A stretch of 8,494 nucleotides of DNA from an uncultured Bacilli bacterium (GTDB taxonomy: Bacteria; Bacillota_I; Bacilli_A; RFN20; CAG-826), in NCBI GenBank assembly GCA_905236085.1, contig CAJOOD010000128.1:1-8494 (forward strand), read 5' to 3'. Position 1 is the stretch's first letter, and each line of letters starts with the position of its first letter. The notes under the pieces were generated by a model, which worked only from the letters and a program-made list of their open reading frames with translations, had not been told where the DNA came from and did no database searches. Shown piece after piece: positions 6,789-8,494 of this stretch. The position numbers and the translations under genes are program-made.

Positions 6789-7844
6789 ATAAGTATCGAA
6801 GAATGCTTGTAATAATGGAGCGTGATAGTTATAAGCGCTTTCTTGTTTCCAGGCTATGTAATTATTATATTCTGGATATATTTCTACGTCATCTTCGCTT
6901 AATTCTAAACCTTCTAAGACGGTCATAGCACCGCCTTTAATTTTGTCTAAATAGTGGAGATTTGCAGCCCTTTTCGTGGTATAAAATGTTTCTGTGACCA
7001 CATATTTGCCGTCAACTAGGCTAACAGAGTCATTGAAAAATACGGAAGCATCATAAATCTCACCATTTTTAATATGCTGGAAAGTTGGTACCACGCCAGT
7101 TATATAACCATAGGTAGAGTTACCCGCCTCTGTTAAGCCATAATTATTCTTGAAATTGATATAATCATCACTCTCATTTCTGGTTTCATATAAAGGCTGA
7201 ACATCGACAACGAGCAATTTGTTTTTTAAACCTGCTTTCTTATAGAGGAAATTAGGCTCAACATAACCGCAATCACCACATCTATTTCTTCCATAATAAA
7301 CATCAAATGTGGACTTATTATCGATTAAGTTATCGACATAATTCAAATCAGCGTATATCATCGATGGAAAATTGCAATTATTCACTACATAATCATAAAA
7401 ACTAGAATCACTCTTATAAATAAAATAATTCTCATTCGTGGTATCGTAATCTACACGAGTTTTAATTTCGCCATTTTCTACAATATGGAATGTTGGTGAG
7501 TCATTAGCAAGAGTAAATCCCCAAGGATTACCATTGCCTAGTAAAGTAGCATAAGAAATTTTATAAATCCTTAAAATATTATCTATAGAGGCTTTATCAA
7601 TAATGCTAGAAAACATCGTCCAACATGAACAGGTAGAATCATCTCCTGGATAAACAGTTATAAGCATAGACTCTTTTCGATTTAATCTGGTGGTAAGTTC
7701 AGCATAATCGACGAGGTAGGCACCATTATCGATATACGAACCAAATGTTAGGTTAACTTTCTCATTACCGCTATTACAGGAAGTTAATAGTCCAAGAGAT
7801 AGAAATGATGCAGTAATTAGAGATAAAGTAGTTATTTTTTTCAT
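6780..7844 (-). CDS. Secreted lipoprotein with two thioredoxin-like modules
   Basis: A predicted surface lipoprotein. I chose the ATG at 7844 over the in-frame ATG at 7850 because AAGGA (7856-7852) sits 7 nt from the former and only 1 nt from the latter. Residue numbers here count from 7850. A basic start (MKK) and hydrophobic stretch lead to the lipobox LLTSC, with lipidated C25. Two similar halves follow. Module 1 (about 60-150) has TVYPGDDSTCSCW (C74, C76) and a cis-Pro-like DSPTFHIVENGEI (P119). Module 2 (about 180-290) has YYGRNRCGDCGYVEPNF (C191, C194) and VVPTFQHIKNGEI (P255). CxxC plus a downstream Pro-Thr-Phe is the thioredoxin pattern, and module 2 recalls thioredoxin-like bacteriocin accessory proteins. 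A role in extracellular thiol-disulfide exchange is inferred. Module 1 has CxC in place of CxxC, so it may be non-redox or an isomerase type. The remaining C-terminal 60 residues are unassigned. Its stop overlaps the end of the amidohydrolase gene. Confidence 0.8.
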   Translation of the reverse strand: MKKITTLSLITASFLSLGLLTSCNSGNEKVNLTFGSYIDNGAYLVDYAELTTRLNRKESMLITVYPGDDSTCSCWTMFSSIIDKASIDNILRIYKISYATLLGNGNPWGFTLANDSPTFHIVENGEIKTRVDYDTTNENYFIYKSDSSFYDYVVNNCNFPSMIYADLNYVDNLIDNKSTFDVYYGRNRCGDCGYVEPNFLYKKAGLKNKLLVVDVQPLYETRNESDDYINFKNNYGLTEAGNSTYGYITGVVPTFQHIKNGEIYDASVFFNDSVSLVDGKYVVTETFYTTKRAANLHYLDKIKGGAMTVLEGLELSEDDVEIYPEYNNYIAWKQESAYNYHAPLLQAFFDTYLM

Positions 7845-7851
7845 AGTCATA

Positions 7852-7856
7852 TCCTT
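7852..7856 (-). promoter_or_regulatory. Ribosome binding site that decides the lipoprotein start
   Basis: AAGGA on the minus strand lies 7 nt before the ATG at 7844 and 1 nt before the ATG at 7850. The first spacing is functional and the second is not, so the protein should begin MKKITTL. Confidence 0.7.
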
Positions 7857-7868
7857 AAATTAATAATG

Positions 7869-7897
7869 ATTTTAAATAGATAATCATGGATAGTCAA
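7869..7897 (-). promoter_or_regulatory. Sigma-A-type promoter of the lipoprotein gene
   Basis: On the minus strand, TTGACT (7897-7892), a 17-nt spacer and TAAAAT (7874-7869); each box is 5/6 to consensus. Initiation would fall near 7862, leaving a leader of about 18 nt that contains the AAGGA site. This is the best-matching promoter in the window. Confidence 0.65.
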
Positions 7898-8046
7898 ATA
7901 TTTGAATTAAATCGGTTAAGAAAATTGCAAAAAAATTGTTAAAAAATTCGCAAATTTTAAATCTAAAAATTATATAGTTCTATGCTTATTTTTCTTAAAA
8001 AAAATTTTTCAAAAAAATCACGGCAAAAAAATTTAGAAAAAAATAG

Positions 8047-8074
8047 TTTGAATTTTTACGAAAATATATATATT
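8047..8074 (+). promoter_or_regulatory. Probable promoter of potA
   Basis: TTTGAA (8047-8052), a 16-nt spacer and TATATT (8069-8074); TATTCT at 8071-8076 is an alternative -10 with TTGAAT at 8048-8053. The A-tracts directly upstream could serve as UP elements. The leader would be about 68 nt. The surroundings are so AT-rich that chance matches are easy. Confidence 0.4.
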
Positions 8075-8083
8075 CTTTTTCTC

Positions 8084-8113
8084 GTTAATATTAGCGGCTT
8101 TTTGCTAGTTAAC
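8084..8113 (+). promoter_or_regulatory. Imperfect stem-loop in the potA leader
   Basis: GTTAA (8084-8088) pairs with TTAAC (8109-8113), and TAGC (8092-8095) with GCTA (8104-8107). The loop GGCTTTTT lies between them and there is a 3/1-nt internal bulge. It lies between the predicted promoter and the ribosome binding site at 8133-8137. It matches no riboswitch I recognise and could be a minor hairpin or an operator. Confidence 0.3.
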
Positions 8114-8132
8114 ACATTATTGTTTGTAACAA

Positions 8133-8137
8133 AGGAG
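8133..8137 (+). promoter_or_regulatory. Ribosome binding site of potA, supporting a TTG start
   Basis: AGGAG lies 10 nt before TTG at 8148. The frame meets a stop (TAA, 8127-8129) just upstream and contains no ATG or GTG between it and the TTG, so this site and the TTG are the only sensible start. Confidence 0.75.
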
Positions 8138-8147
8138 AGAAAGCGAA

Positions 8148-8494
8148 TTGGCAAATTCTAGTAAAATCATTTCCTTGACAGGAGTGAGCAAAGTTTATGA
8201 CGGCGTGACGGTCGTCGATGATTTTAATTTAGAAATTACTAAGGGGGAGTTCGTCACCTTCTTAGGACCTTCTGGCTGTGGTAAAACTACCACTCTACGC
8301 ATGATCGCGGGTTTTGAAACCCCAACAAATGGTGAAATTCTTCTTAATGGTAACGATATCACTAAACTTCCACCATATAAGAGACCTATTAATACCGTTT
8401 TCCAAAGATATGCGTTGTTTCCTCATTTAGACGTTTACGATAACGTTGCTTTTGGGCTCAAGCTTAAAAAAGTGCCTGTAAACTACACCAATTC
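8148..8494 (+). CDS. potA: PotA-like spermidine/putrescine ABC transporter ATP-binding protein (3' partial)
   Basis: This is the ATPase that powers polyamine import with PotB, PotC and PotD, acting at the inner face of the membrane. The 115 residues seen are the first half of the nucleotide-binding domain. They include an aromatic A-loop residue (Y17), Walker A GPSGCGKTTT (40-49), LRMIAGFETPTNGEI (50-64) and the Q-loop segment VFQRYALFPHLDVYDNVAFGLK (84-105, Q86). The last of these is nearly diagnostic of PotA rather than maltose or iron importers, which share the fold. The signature motif, Walker B and the C-terminal TOBE domain lie beyond the right edge. The start is TTG, with AGGAG 10 nt before it. 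Codon usage is less AT-biased than in the small neighbours, as is common in conserved, highly expressed genes. potB, potC and potD would be expected downstream in the usual operon order. Confidence 0.9.
   Translation, partial: MANSSKIISLTGVSKVYDGVTVVDDFNLEITKGEFVTFLGPSGCGKTTTLRMIAGFETPTNGEILLNGNDITKLPPYKRPINTVFQRYALFPHLDVYDNVAFGLKLKKVPVNYTN

Larger units (their letters stand above)
7898..8147. other. A-tract-rich intergenic region between divergent genes
   Basis: This 250-bp gap is far more AT-rich than the genes around it. It carries runs of five to eight A at about 7929-7935, 7941-7946, 7997-8004, 8011-8017, 8025-8031 and 8037-8043, often 11-15 bp apart. Such tracts can bend DNA, act as UP elements for RNA polymerase, or attract nucleoid proteins. 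The right third holds a probable promoter and leader for potA. A 59-codon open frame at 7982-8161 has no ribosome binding site and is treated as unproven. No tRNA, riboswitch core or terminator was recognised. Confidence 0.5.

Noticed and set aside
7886..7942. 18-codon plus-strand open frame before the A-tract region
   Set aside because: It has no ribosome binding site, overlaps the lipoprotein promoter, and is short enough to be chance.

Overview
The window is very AT-rich DNA with tightly packed genes, Shine-Dalgarno sites of the AAGGAG type, TTG as an occasional start, and Trp written as TGG in every gene I read, so the standard bacterial code applies rather than the Mycoplasma code. Together with the lipobox lipoprotein, the ECF-type vitamin importer component and the single-domain bacterial acyl-ACP thioesterase, this points to a low-GC Bacillota, perhaps an uncultured gut Bacilli/Erysipelotrichia-type lineage. 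That placement is inference. I see no rRNA, tRNA, CRISPR array, insertion sequence or phage gene.

Layout. (1) 1-863, +: the 3' end of a two-component signalling gene with two receiver domains, open at the left edge and probably the tail of a hybrid histidine kinase. (2) 875-912: a strong bidirectional terminator between convergent genes. (3) 3658-928, -: a tldD-pmbA operon encoding the two halves of the TldD/TldE metalloprotease, with a 1-nt intergenic gap. (4) 3659-3757: a 99-bp divergent promoter region whose two -35 boxes lie 4 bp apart. (5) 3758-4964, +: an acyl-ACP thioesterase, possibly leaderless, followed directly by an ECF transporter S component. (6) 4965-6788, +: a promoter with an extended -10 overlapped by a dyad, then a small membrane/coiled-coil protein of unknown role and a COG0402-type amidohydrolase/deaminase. 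(7) 7844-6780, -: a secreted lipoprotein with two thioredoxin-like modules; its stop codon overlaps the end of the amidohydrolase gene. (8) 7851-8147: an extremely AT-rich intergenic stretch with repeated A-tracts and divergent promoters. (9) 8148-8494, +: the first 115 codons of a PotA-like polyamine ABC transporter ATPase, cut by the right edge.

The genes are mostly housekeeping or transport functions and do not form one obvious pathway. The TldD/TldE pair makes a heterodimeric peptidase. The thioesterase (fatty-acid release) and the S component (vitamin or nucleobase uptake) are probably co-translated. The amidohydrolase may deaminate a purine-type compound. I did not find a clearly new multi-gene system. 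The items most worth following are the tandem thioredoxin-like lipoprotein, the probably leaderless thioesterase transcript, the dyad over the promoter at 4998-5006, and the A-tract-rich region before potA, which also hides a 59-codon open frame.
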